A DNA stretch of 64,000 bases from an uncultured Allobosea sp. (GCF_945956895.1 NZ_CAMFJF010000017.1:22232-86231); one strand, 5' to 3'. Shown: positions 34,414 through 46,435, counted from the first letter of the stretch. Notes: generated by a model from the letters alone, not told the origin. Numbers and translations are program-made.

Positions 34414-35511
34414 ATGGCTGTTGCCGCGCGTAAGTCGAAAGCTCCCGCTCAACCCAAAGCCGCCGCGAAGCCGGCGCGGGCCCGGGCGGGCAAGGAAGGC
34501 GCCGGCAAGGTCGAGGGGGCTCTCAGCAACACGCCGACCTTCACCAAGGACGAAGATCTCCACGCCTATCGCGAGATGCTGCTGATCCGGCGCTTCGAGG
34601 AAAAGGCCGGCCAGATGTACGGCATGGGCCTGATCGGCGGCTTCTGCCATCTCTATATCGGCCAGGAAGCCGTCGTGATCGGCATGCAGATGGCCTCCAA
34701 GGATGGCGATCAGGTCATCACCGGCTATCGCGACCACGGCCATATGCTGGCCTGCGGCATGGAATCGCGCGGCGTGATGGCGGAATTGACCGGCCGGCGC
34801 GGCGGCTATTCGCGCGGCAAGGGCGGCTCGATGCACATGTTCAGCCGCGAGAAGAACTTCTATGGCGGCCATGGCATCGTCGGTGCGCAGGTATCGCTCG
34901 GAACGGGCCTCGCCTTCGCCGACTGGTATCGCGACGACAAGACGGTCTCGCTGACCTATTTCGGCGACGGCGCCGCCAACCAGGGCCAGGTCTATGAGAG
35001 CTTCAACATGGCCCAGCTCTGGAAGCTGCCGGTCGTGTTCGTGATCGAGAATAACCGTTACGCCATGGGCACGGCTGTCAGCCGCGCTTCCGCCCAGACC
35101 GATTTCTCCCGCCGCGGCGTCTCCTTCGGCATCCCAGGCGAGCAGGTCGACGGCATGGATGTCCGCGCCGTGCGCGAGGCGGCGGCCCGCGCCATCGAGC
35201 ATGCCCGCTCTGGCAAGGGGCCGTATATCCTGGAGATGCAGACCTATCGCTATCGCGGGCACTCGATGTCCGACCCGGCGAAGTACCGCTCCAAGGATGA
35301 GGTCCAGCGCATGCGCGAGGAGCACGATCCGATCGAGCAGGTCCGCGCCCGCCTGATCCGCGACTTCAAGATCGGCGAGGACGAGCTCAAGGCGATCGAC
35401 GCCAAGGTGCGCGAGATCGTCAACGATGCCGCCGAGTTCGCGACCCACGATCCCGAGCCGGATCCGTCGGAGCTCTATACCGACATCCTGCTGGAAGCCG
35501 CGCGGGGCTGA
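34414..35511 (+). CDS. pdhA: Pyruvate dehydrogenase E1 component subunit alpha
   Basis: RGGYSRGKGGSMHMFS, GDGAANQGQVYESFNMA, YRYRGHSMSDPAKYR. Confidence 0.97.
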   Translation: MAVAARKSKAPAQPKAAAKPARARAGKEGAGKVEGALSNTPTFTKDEDLHAYREMLLIRRFEEKAGQMYGMGLIGGFCHLYIGQEAVVIGMQMASKDGDQVITGYRDHGHMLACGMESRGVMAELTGRRGGYSRGKGGSMHMFSREKNFYGGHGIVGAQVSLGTGLAFADWYRDDKTVSLTYFGDGAANQGQVYESFNMAQLWKLPVVFVIENNRYAMGTAVSRASAQTDFSRRGVSFGIPGEQVDGMDVRAVREAAARAIEHARSGKGPYILEMQTYRYRGHSMSDPAKYRSKDEVQRMREEHDPIEQVRARLIRDFKIGEDELKAIDAKVREIVNDAAEFATHDPEPDPSELYTDILLEAARG

Positions 35512-35570
35512 TCGCCCTGCGCTTGCCGGCCTTCATCCTTTTCCCCGCGTCTTAGAATCCGGGTGCGTTC

Positions 35571-36971
<1,401 letters not shown>

Positions 36972-36986
36972 GAGGGGGGCTGACCG

Positions 36987-38321
36987 ATGCCGACGAACAT
37001 CCTGATGCCCGCCCTGTCTCCGACGATGGAGAAGGGCAATCTCGCCAAGTGGCTGAAGAAGGAAGGCGATACGATCAAATCCGGCGACATCATCGCCGAG
37101 ATCGAGACCGACAAGGCCACGATGGAGGTCGAGGCAGTCGACGAGGGCGTGCTTGCCAAGATCGTGGTGCCGGAAGGCACTGCCGATGTTGCGGTCAATG
37201 AGGTGATCGGGGTGATCGCCGGCGAGGGCGAGGACGCCAAGAGCATCTCCGCTCCGGCGGCCGGTGGTGCCGCGCCCGCCAAGGCCGAGGCGCCGAAGGC
37301 CGAAGCTCCGGCCGCTGCCGCGGCGCCCGCACCGGCTGCGGCCGCTCCCACGGCGACTCCGGCTTCCGCCGGCGGCAGCCGTGCCTTCGCCTCGCCGCTT
37401 GCCCGCCGCATCGCCAAGGATGCCGGACTCGACCTCAATGCGATCAAGGGCTCCGGTCCGCATGGCCGCATCGTCGAGAAGGATGTCGAGGCCGCCAAGA
37501 AAGGCGGCGGTGCCAAGGCTGCTTCGGCTGCCGCTGCTGCGCCCTCCGCGCCGAAGCCCGCCGCTGCGCCGCTCGCGAGCGGCCCCTCGGACGAGCAGGT
37601 CAAGAAGCTGTTCGAGCCGGGCTCCTACGAGGAAGTCCCGCATGACGGCATGCGCAAGACGATTGCGCGCCGCCTGACCGAGGCCAAGCAGACGGTCCCG
37701 CATTTCTACGTCACCGTGGATTGCGAGCTCGACGCGCTCTTGAAGCTGCGCGGGGAGCTCAACGCCGCGGCGCCGGAGAAGGACGGCAAGCCTGCCTACA
37801 AGCTCTCGGTCAACGACATGGTGATCAAGGCGCTGGCGCTGGCGCTCAGGGCCGTGCCGGATGCCAACGTGTCCTGGACCGACAACACCATGCTCAAGCA
37901 CAAGCATGCCGATGTCGGCGTCGCCGTCTCGATTCCAGGCGGCTTGATCACGCCGATCATCCGCGATGCCTGCCACAAGAGCCTGTCGCAGATCTCCAAC
38001 GAGATGAAGGACATGGCGGCTCGCGCCAAGGCCCGCAAGCTGAAGCCCGAGGAGTATCAAGGCGGTACGACGGCGGTCTCCAATCTCGGCATGTTCGGGG
38101 TCAAGGACTTCGCGGCGATCGTCAACCCGCCGCATGCGACGATCCTGGCGGTCGGCGCCGGCGAGCAGCGCGTTATCGTCAAGGGTGGCCAGCCGGCTGT
38201 CGCGACGGTGATGTCGGTGACGCTCTCGACCGACCACCGCGCCGTCGACGGCGCGCTCGGTGCCGAGCTTCTCGCGGCGTTCAAGGGCTATATCGAAAAG
38301 CCCATGGCGATGCTGGTCTGA
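36987..38321 (+). CDS. pdhC: Pyruvate dehydrogenase complex E2 (dihydrolipoamide acetyltransferase)
   Basis: Lipoyl domain, Ala/Pro linkers, E3-binding domain SPLARRIAKDAGLDLNAIKGSGPHGRI, catalytic DHRAVDGA. Confidence 0.97.
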   Translation: MPTNILMPALSPTMEKGNLAKWLKKEGDTIKSGDIIAEIETDKATMEVEAVDEGVLAKIVVPEGTADVAVNEVIGVIAGEGEDAKSISAPAAGGAAPAKAEAPKAEAPAAAAAPAPAAAAPTATPASAGGSRAFASPLARRIAKDAGLDLNAIKGSGPHGRIVEKDVEAAKKGGGAKAASAAAAAPSAPKPAAAPLASGPSDEQVKKLFEPGSYEEVPHDGMRKTIARRLTEAKQTVPHFYVTVDCELDALLKLRGELNAAAPEKDGKPAYKLSVNDMVIKALALALRAVPDANVSWTDNTMLKHKHADVGVAVSIPGGLITPIIRDACHKSLSQISNEMKDMAARAKARKLKPEEYQGGTTAVSNLGMFGVKDFAAIVNPPHATILAVGAGEQRVIVKGGQPAVATVMSVTLSTDHRAVDGALGAELLAAFKGYIEKPMAMLV

Positions 38322-38339
38322 GGCGGCGGGAGAGAAACC

Positions 38340-39779
38340 ATGGCTGACTACGACATCATCGTCATCGGTTCCGGCCCGGGCGGCTATATCGCCGCCATCC
38401 GGGCCGCCCAGCTCGGCTTCAGGACCGCGATCGTCGAGCGCGAGCATCTTGCCGGCATCTGCTCGAACTGGGGCTGCATCCCGACCAAGGCGCTGCTGCG
38501 CTCGGCCGAGATCCTGCATTACGGCCAGCACGCCAAGGATTACGGGCTGACACTGGAAGGCTCGTTCAAGGCCGATCTGGACGCGATCGTGAAGCGCTCG
38601 CGCGGCATCGCCACGCGGATGAACAACGGCGTCCAGTTCCTGATGAAGAAGAACAAGGTCGACGTGATCTGGGGGGAGGCCAAGCTCACCAAGCCCGGCA
38701 CGATCACGGTCGCGCCGACCAAGAAGCCGGCCATGCAGCCGCAGACGCCGCCGCCGAAGAACGCCAAGGGCGAGGGCACCTATACCGCCGACCATATCAT
38801 CGTCGCGACGGGCGCAAGGCCGCGCGCGCTGCCCGGCATCGAGCCGGACGGCAAGCTGATCTGGACCTATTTCGAGTCGATGGTTCCGGCCAAGATGCCG
38901 AAATCGCTGCTCGTGATGGGCTCCGGCGCCATCGGCATCGAGTTCGCCTCGTTCTACCGGACGATGGGCGTCGAGGTGACCGTGGTCGAAGTGCTGCCGC
39001 AGGTCGTGCCGGTCGAGGATGCCGAGATCGGCGCCTTCGCCCGCAAGGCCTTCGAGAAGCAAGGCATGAAGATCATCACCAGCGCCAAGGTGACGAAGGT
39101 CGAGAAGGGCGCGGACTCCGTCACCGCCCATATCGAGGACGAGAAGGGCGGCAAGCAGACGATCACGGCCGACCGGATGATCTCGGCCGTCGGCGTCGTC
39201 GGCAATATCGAGAATCTCGGCCTCGAAGCGCTGGGCGTGAAGACCGATCGCGGCTGCATCGTCATCGACGATCTCTGCCGCACCAACGTCAAGGGCGTCT
39301 ATGCGATCGGTGACGTCGCCGGCCCGCCGATGCTGGCGCACAAGGCCGAGCATGAGGCGGTGATCTGCGTCGAGGCGATCAAGGGCCTGCATCCGCATCC
39401 GATGGACAAGCTGATGATCCCGGGCTGCACCTATTGCCACCCGCAGATCGCCAGCGTCGGCCTGACCGAGGCGAAGGCCAAGGCCGCCGGCCACGAGATC
39501 AAGGTCGGCCGCTTCAACTTCGTCGCCAACGGCAAGGCCGTGGCGCTCGGCGGGGATTCGGGCCTGGCCAAGACGATCTTCGACGCCAAGACCGGCAAGC
39601 TGCTCGGCGCCCACCTCGTCGGCCCGGAAGTGACCGAGTTGATCCAGGGCTTCGTCGTCGCCATGAACCTGGAGACGACCGAGGAAGAGCTGATGCACAC
39701 CATCTTCCCGCATCCGACCCTGTCGGAGGTGATGAAGGAGAGCGTGCTCGACGCTTATGGCAAGGTGCTGAACGCCTGA
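38340..39779 (+). CDS. lpdA: Dihydrolipoyl dehydrogenase
   Basis: GSGPGGYIAAIRAAQLG, disulfide motif CSNWGCIPTKALL, C-terminal HPHPTLSE. Confidence 0.97.
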   Translation: MADYDIIVIGSGPGGYIAAIRAAQLGFRTAIVEREHLAGICSNWGCIPTKALLRSAEILHYGQHAKDYGLTLEGSFKADLDAIVKRSRGIATRMNNGVQFLMKKNKVDVIWGEAKLTKPGTITVAPTKKPAMQPQTPPPKNAKGEGTYTADHIIVATGARPRALPGIEPDGKLIWTYFESMVPAKMPKSLLVMGSGAIGIEFASFYRTMGVEVTVVEVLPQVVPVEDAEIGAFARKAFEKQGMKIITSAKVTKVEKGADSVTAHIEDEKGGKQTITADRMISAVGVVGNIENLGLEALGVKTDRGCIVIDDLCRTNVKGVYAIGDVAGPPMLAHKAEHEAVICVEAIKGLHPHPMDKLMIPGCTYCHPQIASVGLTEAKAKAAGHEIKVGRFNFVANGKAVALGGDSGLAKTIFDAKTGKLLGAHLVGPEVTELIQGFVVAMNLETTEEELMHTIFPHPTLSEVMKESVLDAYGKVLNA

Positions 39780-39919
39780 AGGCCTTCAGGCCGGTGCTCA
39801 CCATCGTCACCTCAGGGCTTTGCACCGCAAAGGCCCGGGGTGGCGATCGCATGATGAATGCCAACGGGACCGGCGACCGGGCGGGCTCCCAAAGTGCCGC
39901 CAAGTAACGCCGCCAGTCC

Positions 39920-40249
39920 TCAATTCAGATCGGCACGGTCCAGCTTGTAGCGGCCCTTGCGGTCGCGCCGGAAGAATTCCTTGGCGCGCGGATGGCGCAC
40001 GGGCTCGCCGGAATCGTCGTCGACGAGGTTCTGCTCGGAGACATAGGCGACGTATTCCGCCTCCTCGTTCTCGGCGAACAGGTGGTAGAAGGGCTGATCC
40101 TTCGACGGGCGCATGGCTTCCGGAATCGCCATCCACCATTCCTCGGTGTTCGAGAAGACCGGGTCGACGTCGAAGATCACGCCACGGAACGGGTAGATGC
40201 GGTGCTTGACCACCTGCCCGATCCTGAACTTGGCCGAACGCGCTTCCAT
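39920..40249 (-). CDS. hspQ: Heat shock protein HspQ (YccV-like hemimethylated-DNA-binding family)
   Basis: FRIGQVVKHRIYPFRGVIFDVDPVFSNTEEWW...QPFYHLFAENEE. Confidence 0.9.
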   Translation of the reverse strand: MEARSAKFRIGQVVKHRIYPFRGVIFDVDPVFSNTEEWWMAIPEAMRPSKDQPFYHLFAENEEAEYVAYVSEQNLVDDDSGEPVRHPRAKEFFRRDRKGRYKLDRADLN

Positions 40250-40360
40250 GACAGATCCATCTCGCGCCGGCCAATGCGCCGCCGGCTTAGGTCTTGCCGC
40301 CTTGCGCAAGCAATGCGTCGTAAATGCGTCGAAATCAATCGATTGAGATCGACTGTCCCA

Positions 40361-41410
40361 TCACATTCCGTAGCGCTGCGCCAAGTCGGGGTCCCGCGCC
40401 GCGACCTGAACGGCGAGATCAACGATCACCTTCGCCTGTTTCCAGGTGGCGTCGTCCTGCATCTTGCCGTCGATCATCACCGCGCCGGAGCCGTCCGGCA
40501 TTGCCTCCAGAATGCGTTTGGCGAAGGCGACTTCCGCGGGGTCGGGGCTGAAGACGCGCTTGGCGATGGCGATCTGCGAGGGGTGCAGCGTCCAGGCGCC
40601 GGCGCAGCCGAGCAGGAAGGCGTTGCGGAACTGGGCCTCGCAGGCTGCCGCGTCCGCGAAATCGCCGAAGGGGCCGTAGAACGGCTTGATCCCGGCCGCG
40701 GCGCAGGCATCGACCATCTTGGCGAGCGTGTAATGCCAGAGGTCCTGCTGTGCGACGGCGCGCGGCCCGCCATCGGGGGAGGGGTCGGCGATCACCTTGT
40801 ATTCGGGGTGCCCGCCGCCGACGCGGGTCGTCTTCATGGCGCGCGAGGCGGCAAGGTCGGCGGGGCCGAGGCTCATGCCATGCATGCGCGGCGAGGCGGT
40901 GGCGATCGCCTCGACATTCTTGACGCCCTCCGCCGTCTCCAGAATGGCGTGGATCAGGATCGGCTTGCGCAGCAGATGCCGCGCCTCGAACTGCGCCAGG
41001 AGCTGGTCGACATAATGGATATCCCAAGGGCCCTCGACCTTCGGCACCATGACCACGTCGAGCTTGCCGCCGATCTCGCCCATGATCGCGGTGATGTCGT
41101 CGAGGAACCACGGCGAATTCAGCGCATTGACGCGTGTCCACAGGCCGGTCTTGCCGAAATCGACCGCCTTGCCCATGGTGATGAAGCCGTCGCGTGCCGC
41201 CTGCTTGGCCTCGACGGGAATCGCATCCTCAAGATTGCCGAGCACGATATCGACCTGTCCGGCGAGCTCACCGACCTTGGCGCGGACCTTCTCCAGATGC
41301 GGCGGTACGAAATGGATCATCCGCTCCAGCCGCAGCGGCAATTCGCGGAAAGGCTCAGGGGCACCGATCGCGAGAGGGCGGAAGAACTGGCGCGGCGTCC
41401 TGGTCGTCAT
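40361..41410 (-). CDS. HpcH/HpaI aldolase/citrate lyase family protein (malyl-CoA lyase-like)
   Basis: [58 protein letters not shown]. Confidence 0.85.
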   Translation of the reverse strand: MTTRTPRQFFRPLAIGAPEPFRELPLRLERMIHFVPPHLEKVRAKVGELAGQVDIVLGNLEDAIPVEAKQAARDGFITMGKAVDFGKTGLWTRVNALNSPWFLDDITAIMGEIGGKLDVVMVPKVEGPWDIHYVDQLLAQFEARHLLRKPILIHAILETAEGVKNVEAIATASPRMHGMSLGPADLAASRAMKTTRVGGGHPEYKVIADPSPDGGPRAVAQQDLWHYTLAKMVDACAAAGIKPFYGPFGDFADAAACEAQFRNAFLLGCAGAWTLHPSQIAIAKRVFSPDPAEVAFAKRILEAMPDGSGAVMIDGKMQDDATWKQAKVIVDLAVQVAARDPDLAQRYGM

Positions 41411-41492
41411 CGGCGGCTCCATGCTGCAATGCAGCGACTGTGGCCGAGACGTTGCGTGCCGTCCATGGTTCTTTCGGCTGTCGATAGGCTGG

Positions 41493-41546
41493 AATGCCTA
41501 GGTTATTAATCCCACTACCGGCGGTAGGTGATATTTCCTAGGCATT
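41493..41546. promoter_or_regulatory. Nested dyad between divergent genes
   Basis: AATGCCTAGG ... CTACC-GGC-GGTAG ... CCTAGGCATT: perfect 10-bp outer arms around an inner 5-bp dyad. Confidence 0.6.
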
Positions 41547-41682
41547 TTATCTGACTATTGCGTCAGGCGAAGGTGTGCACGCTCCAAAAGCCCTTGCTGC
41601 CTTCGAGCCATGCGCTAGATGCAGATGTCCGCCGGGTTCGGCCGAAAGCGGGCGCCTTCTCCGCAGGACGAAATCGCCGCCG

Positions 41683-42654
41683 ATGGCCGACCTTCTCAGC
41701 ATCTTCAATCTGGTCGCGCCGTTCTTCGGGCTGATCCTGCTGGGATTCGCCATCGGCCGCTACAAGCGGTTGCCGGGAGAAGGGCTGGCCTGGCTGCAGT
41801 TCTTCCTGATCTATGTCGCGCTGCCGCCGTTGTTCTACCGACTGATCGCCGACAAACCGCTGAGCGAGCTCGCCAACTGGAAATTCATCGCCGGCACGAC
41901 CTTCGCCACCTTCTGCGCCTTCTGCCTGTCGCTCGCGATCGGGCTGAAGGCTGCGAAGGGCGATCTGCCTCAGGCGGTGATGCAGGGCGTCGCCGGCGCC
42001 TATTCCAATATCGGCTATATGGGCCCGCCCTTGATCCTGGCGGCGCTCGGGCCGGAGGCGAGCGCGCCGGTCGTGCTGATCTTCGTCTTCGACAGCGTGT
42101 TGCTGTTCTCGCTGGTTCCGCTGCTCATGGCCGTCGCCGGCGTCGAGAAAAAGAGCCTGCTCGCCACGGCCGGCGAGGTGGTCTGGCGGGTGCTGACCCA
42201 TCCGTTCAACGTCGCGACGCTGGCCGGCGTGCTGGCGAGTTATCTCAAGTTCGAACTGCCGGTGGCGCTCGACCGGATGGTGCTATGGCTGTCGCAAGCG
42301 GCTGCTCCCTGCGCGCTCTTCCTGCTCGGCGTCACCGTGGCGCTCCGCCCGATGAAGCGGATGCCGGCCGGCGTCCCGGCGCTGGTCTTCATCAAGCTGC
42401 TGCTGCATCCGCTTCTGGTCTGGATGCTGCTCTCGGCGCTGGGAGGCATCCCGACCAACTGGATCTATGCCGCGATCATCATGGCGGCGCTGCCGCCGGC
42501 GCTGAACATCTTCGTCATCTCGACGCAGTATAAGGTCGGGGTCGAGCGCGCCTCGGCCTGCATCCTCGTCGGCACCATCGTGTCGATGGTCACGCTGTCG
42601 GGCTTCCTGTGGCTGGTGAAGACGGGCAGGATAGCGGCTGATCTGTTTCACTAG
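41683..42654 (+). CDS. AEC family transporter (auxin efflux carrier type)
   Basis: Multi-TM MADLLSIFNLVAPFFGLILLGFAIGRYKRLP... Confidence 0.88.
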   Translation: MADLLSIFNLVAPFFGLILLGFAIGRYKRLPGEGLAWLQFFLIYVALPPLFYRLIADKPLSELANWKFIAGTTFATFCAFCLSLAIGLKAAKGDLPQAVMQGVAGAYSNIGYMGPPLILAALGPEASAPVVLIFVFDSVLLFSLVPLLMAVAGVEKKSLLATAGEVVWRVLTHPFNVATLAGVLASYLKFELPVALDRMVLWLSQAAAPCALFLLGVTVALRPMKRMPAGVPALVFIKLLLHPLLVWMLLSALGGIPTNWIYAAIIMAALPPALNIFVISTQYKVGVERASACILVGTIVSMVTLSGFLWLVKTGRIAADLFH

Positions 42655-42656
42655 GT

Positions 42657-42754
42657 CGTCATTGCGAGCGCAGCGAAGCAATCCAGGGGGACCGGGTGAA
42701 ACGTCCCACCCCGTCCCCCTGGATTGCTTCGTCGCTTCGCTCCTCGCAATGACG
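42657..42754. repeat. REP-like palindrome family A, copy 1
   Basis: cgtcattgcgagcgcagcgaagcaatccaggggg ... ccccctggattgcttcgtcgcttcgctcctcgcaatgacg. Confidence 0.8.
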
Positions 42755-42790
42755 ATGTCCGTTGGTCGACGACGCAACTGAGGATGCCGG

Positions 42791-43912
42791 ATGCTGCCGC
42801 TGGACGACCTGCTGGTCCTCGATTTCTCGACGCTTCTGCCCGGGCCGCTGGCGAGCCTGTTCCTCTCGGAGGCGGGCGCGCGCGTCATCAAGATCGAGCG
42901 GCCGGGTGGCGAGGACATGCGTGGCTTCCCGCCGCGCTTTGGCGAGACGGCAGCGCCTTTCGCGGTGCTCAATCGCGGCAAGGGCTCGGTCGAGCTCGAT
43001 CTCAAGGCGCCGGACGCTCTGGGGCGGCTGACCCCGCTGATCGCGAAAGCCGATATCCTGATCGAGCAGTTTCGGCCGGGCGTGATGGAGCGGCTCGGCT
43101 TCGGCCACGAGGCGCTGAAGGCGATCAATCCGCGCCTGATCTATTGCTCGATCAGCGGCTACGGCCAGCACGGTCCGCGCGCGCAGGAGGCCGGGCACGA
43201 CATCAACTACCAGGCGCTCGGCGGCCTGCTGGGCCAGTCGTTGAAACGCGGCGAGGCGCCGCCCCTGCCGCCGCCGCTCGTCGCCGATATCGCCGGCGGC
43301 ACCATGCCGGCCGTCCTCAACATCCTGCTGGCCTTGCGCCAGCGCGACCGCACCGGGCAGGGCTGCCATCTCGACATCGCCATGGCCGATGCGATGCCGA
43401 CCTTCGCCTGGTACGGGCTGGCGCAGGGGCAGGTGACCGGCTCCTTCCCGGACGGCGGGGAAGGCCTGCTGACCGGTGCGAGCCCGCGCTACGGGCTTTA
43501 TGCCACCGCGGATGGCTGGTTCCTGGCGGTCGGCGCGATCGAGCCCAAGTTCTGGCAGGGCTTCTGCGAGGGGATCGGGCTCGACGAGAGGCTGCGCGAC
43601 GACCGCCGCGACCCGCAAGCGACGCGGGCCGGAATCGCCGCCATCATCGTCAGCGAGAACGCCTCCCATTGGCGCACGCTGATCGAGCCGCTCGATTGCT
43701 GCTGCACGGTGGTGAGGACGTTGGAGGAGGCGGTCTCCGATCCGCAGATGAGCGCTCGCGGACTGCTCGATGCTCAGGTCGAGGAGCCTGGGGGGCGGCG
43801 TCTGGTCTCGACGCCATTGCCACTGGCGCCGGTCTTTCGTGAGCAGGCGGCTGGCTTACGGAAGGTCGCGGCCAGCGGGGCGGATACGCGGGCGATATTG
43901 GGTGAAGCCTGA
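42791..43912 (+). CDS. CaiB/BaiF family CoA transferase
   Basis: VLDFSTLLPGPLASLFLSEAGARVIKIERPGGEDMRG...YCSISGYGQHGP. Confidence 0.94.
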   Translation: MLPLDDLLVLDFSTLLPGPLASLFLSEAGARVIKIERPGGEDMRGFPPRFGETAAPFAVLNRGKGSVELDLKAPDALGRLTPLIAKADILIEQFRPGVMERLGFGHEALKAINPRLIYCSISGYGQHGPRAQEAGHDINYQALGGLLGQSLKRGEAPPLPPPLVADIAGGTMPAVLNILLALRQRDRTGQGCHLDIAMADAMPTFAWYGLAQGQVTGSFPDGGEGLLTGASPRYGLYATADGWFLAVGAIEPKFWQGFCEGIGLDERLRDDRRDPQATRAGIAAIIVSENASHWRTLIEPLDCCCTVVRTLEEAVSDPQMSARGLLDAQVEEPGGRRLVSTPLPLAPVFREQAAGLRKVAASGADTRAILGEA

Positions 43913-43922
43913 CGAAGCGTGG

Positions 43923-44029
43923 CCGTCATTCTCGGGCGGAGCGAAGCGCAGACCCGAGAATCTTTTGCAGGTGGAGTGGTAGAAGCCTCCTTCGACCTGA
44001 GATGCTCGGGGCAAGCCCGAGCATGACGG
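43923..44029. repeat. REP-like palindrome family B, copy 1
   Basis: cgtcattctcgggcggagcgaagcgcagacccgagaatct ... gagatgctcggggcaagcccgagcatgacgg. Confidence 0.75.
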
Positions 44030-44035
44030 AGTTTC

Positions 44036-45211
44036 CTACTGCGCTGCGCCGCCGGCCAATCCCTGCCGCATCACGAGGCGCCGCAGCGGGCCGATCCGCG
44101 ACAGCGCCAGGAGCCCGGCGCCGCGCATCAGGTCGGCCGGCATCAGGTCGGTGAGCAGCGTCCGGTTCAGTACATCGACCGCGCCCGTACGCAGGCGGAC
44201 ATCCGTCCGCCGCGCCCCGTCGTAATCGGCGATGACGCTCGCTGCTCCCGCATCCGTGGCACCGGCAAGAGCCTCGCTCAGCGCCGCGACATCGCGCAGG
44301 CCGAGATTGAGCCCCTGGGCGCCGATCGGCGGGAACACATGCGCGGCCTCGCCGATCAGCGCCATCCGCCCGGCGCCGAAGCGCTCGACCGAGAGTCCGC
44401 CCATCGGCACCTTGCCGCGCGGCCCCGACACCGTCATTGCGCCGAGCAGCGACTGCACCTGTCGCTCGACCCGCAGGGCGAAGGCCGCATCATCGAGCGC
44501 GGCGAGGGCCGGAGCCTCCTCCGGATCGACGAGCCAGACCAGCGAGGAGCGCCGACCGGGTAGCGGTACCAGCGTGCAGGGACCTTTGCGCGTGTGGAAC
44601 TCGGTCGAGGTTTCCTGATGATCGCGGCGGTGCTCGAAGATCGCGGTCAGCGCGACCTGCGGATAGCGCCAGTCGCGGCTTTCGATGCCGGCTGCCGCGC
44701 GCACCTGCGAATTGCGGCCGTCCGCACCGACGACGAGCCCGGCCTTCAACGGTGCGAAGCCTTCCCCGGAGAGGCGCACGCCGTCCGCTTCCGGCTCGAT
44801 GGCCCGGACGAAGCCGGGGCTCATCCGCAGACCGGAAAGCGCGCTTGCCTTCTCAGCGAGGAGCGCGGTCAGGTCGGCGTTCTCGATATTCCAGCCGAAG
44901 GCCTCCAGCCCGATCTCGGAGGCCCGGAACTCGACCGGCGGTTGGCGGAACAGGCTGCCGCTGTCATCGACGAGGCGCATCACGGCTAGCGGCGCGGCCT
45001 TCTCCAGCAAGGCGTCCTGTACGCCCAGATCGGCCAGCATCCGCCAGGAGCCGTCGAGCAGGGCGACGGTGCGCCCGTCGCGCGGCGTCGCGACCGGGCC
45101 GAGCAGGGCGACGCGGCGCCCCTCGCGGCTCAGCGCGAGAGCGGCTGCCAAGCCCACGGCGCCGGCGCCCACGATGGCGATGTCGACCTGATCGGCAGTG
45201 TCCGTGCTCAT
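44036..45211 (-). CDS. UbiH/UbiF/VisC/COQ6 family FAD-dependent hydroxylase
   Basis: VDIAIVGAGAVGLAAALALSREG, LVVGADGRNSQVR, ALIGEAAHVFPPIGAQGLNLGLRD. Confidence 0.93.
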   Translation of the reverse strand: MSTDTADQVDIAIVGAGAVGLAAALALSREGRRVALLGPVATPRDGRTVALLDGSWRMLADLGVQDALLEKAAPLAVMRLVDDSGSLFRQPPVEFRASEIGLEAFGWNIENADLTALLAEKASALSGLRMSPGFVRAIEPEADGVRLSGEGFAPLKAGLVVGADGRNSQVRAAAGIESRDWRYPQVALTAIFEHRRDHQETSTEFHTRKGPCTLVPLPGRRSSLVWLVDPEEAPALAALDDAAFALRVERQVQSLLGAMTVSGPRGKVPMGGLSVERFGAGRMALIGEAAHVFPPIGAQGLNLGLRDVAALSEALAGATDAGAASVIADYDGARRTDVRLRTGAVDVLNRTLLTDLMPADLMRGAGLLALSRIGPLRRLVMRQGLAGGAAQ

Positions 45212-45335
45212 GGCCCATGGCTAGCCGATACGCGGCGTCTTGGCCACGGGCCGCAAAGTCGCAAGGTGCGTTCTGCGTTGGGCACGGATGCCTTTCCTGC
45301 TCGATGAATTATGGTCGGGCATCCATCCCTAGGAG

Positions 45336-46319
45336 ATGCCTTTCATGGTCAAAGCCATTCGCGCCCACAAGACCGGCGGCCCCGAGGTCCTGCAGTTCGA
45401 AGACGTCACCCTGCCTCAGCCGGGTCCCGGCGAAATCCTGATCCGGAACCGGGCGATCGGCCTGAATTTCATCGATACCTATTTCCGCTCTGGCCTTTAT
45501 CCCGCGCCGCAGATGCCGTTCACGCTGGGCAACGAGAGCGCCGGCGACGTGCTCGCCGTCGGCCCGAACGTCACCGAGTTCAAGGCCGGCGATCGCGTGG
45601 CGGTGGTCTCGGCGCTCGGCGCCTATGCCGAGGAGCGCATCGTGCCGGCGGCCTCCGTCGTCGCGCTGCCCGAGGGCATTTCCTACGAGGCCGCCGCCAG
45701 CATGCTGCTGAAGGGGCTGACCGCCGAATATCTGCTGCATCGGACCTACAAGGTGAAGCCGGGCGATACGATCCTGGTCCATGCCGCGGCCGGCGCGACC
45801 GGCCTGATCCTCTGCCAATGGGGCAAGGCGCTGGGCGCCACCGTGATCGGCACCGTCGGTTCTAAGGAGAAGGCGGAGCTCGCCAAGGCTCATGGCGCTG
45901 ACCATGTCATCAACTACCGCGAGGAGGATTTCGCGGCGCGGGTGAAGGAGATCACCGGCGGGGCGCTCTGCGACGTGGTCTATGACGGCGTCGGCAAGGA
46001 CACCTTCATGAAGTCGCTGGACACGCTGAAGCCCTTCGGCCTGCTCGCGAGCTTCGGCAATGCCTCGGGCGCCGTGGAAGCCTTCAATCTCGGGATCCTC
46101 GCCGCCAAGGGCTCGCTCTATGTCACCCGCCCGACGCTCAACACCCACACCGCCAAGCGCGAGACCATGATCGCGATGGCGAAGAACCTGTTCGGGGCGG
46201 TGACGAGCGGCAAGGTCAAGGTGCCGGTCAACGCGACCTTCCCGCTGAAGGATGCAGCCGACGCGCATCGCCTGCTGGAATCGCGTGGTACCACGGGCTC
46301 GACGGTGCTCATTCCTTGA
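45336..46319 (+). CDS. qor: Quinone oxidoreductase (zinc-independent MDR family)
   Basis: KAIRAHKTGGPEVLQFEDVTLPQPGPGEILIRNRAIGLNFIDTYFRSG. Confidence 0.93.
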   Translation: MPFMVKAIRAHKTGGPEVLQFEDVTLPQPGPGEILIRNRAIGLNFIDTYFRSGLYPAPQMPFTLGNESAGDVLAVGPNVTEFKAGDRVAVVSALGAYAEERIVPAASVVALPEGISYEAAASMLLKGLTAEYLLHRTYKVKPGDTILVHAAAGATGLILCQWGKALGATVIGTVGSKEKAELAKAHGADHVINYREEDFAARVKEITGGALCDVVYDGVGKDTFMKSLDTLKPFGLLASFGNASGAVEAFNLGILAAKGSLYVTRPTLNTHTAKRETMIAMAKNLFGAVTSGKVKVPVNATFPLKDAADAHRLLESRGTTGSTVLIP

Positions 46320-46334
46320 TCAGGCCCGATCAAG

Positions 46335-46422
46335 GCCGTCATGCTCGGGGTTGAGCCCTGAGCATCTCGAAAACCAGGGGTCTCTGGTCATGAGATTCCC
46401 GGGTCAAGCCCGGGAATGACGT
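46335..46422. repeat. REP-like palindrome family B, variant copy
   Basis: gccgtcatgctcggggttgagccctgagcatctcg ... catgagattcccgggtcaagcccgggaatgacgtc. Confidence 0.6.
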
Positions 46423-46435
46423 CAAGTACCGACGA

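Noticed and set aside
38455-38500. Unusual lpdA redox motif CSNWGC
   Set aside because: Redox cysteines and spacing are intact; CxNWGC-type motifs are usual for PDH-linked LpdA in alphaproteobacteria, so only a minor substitution.
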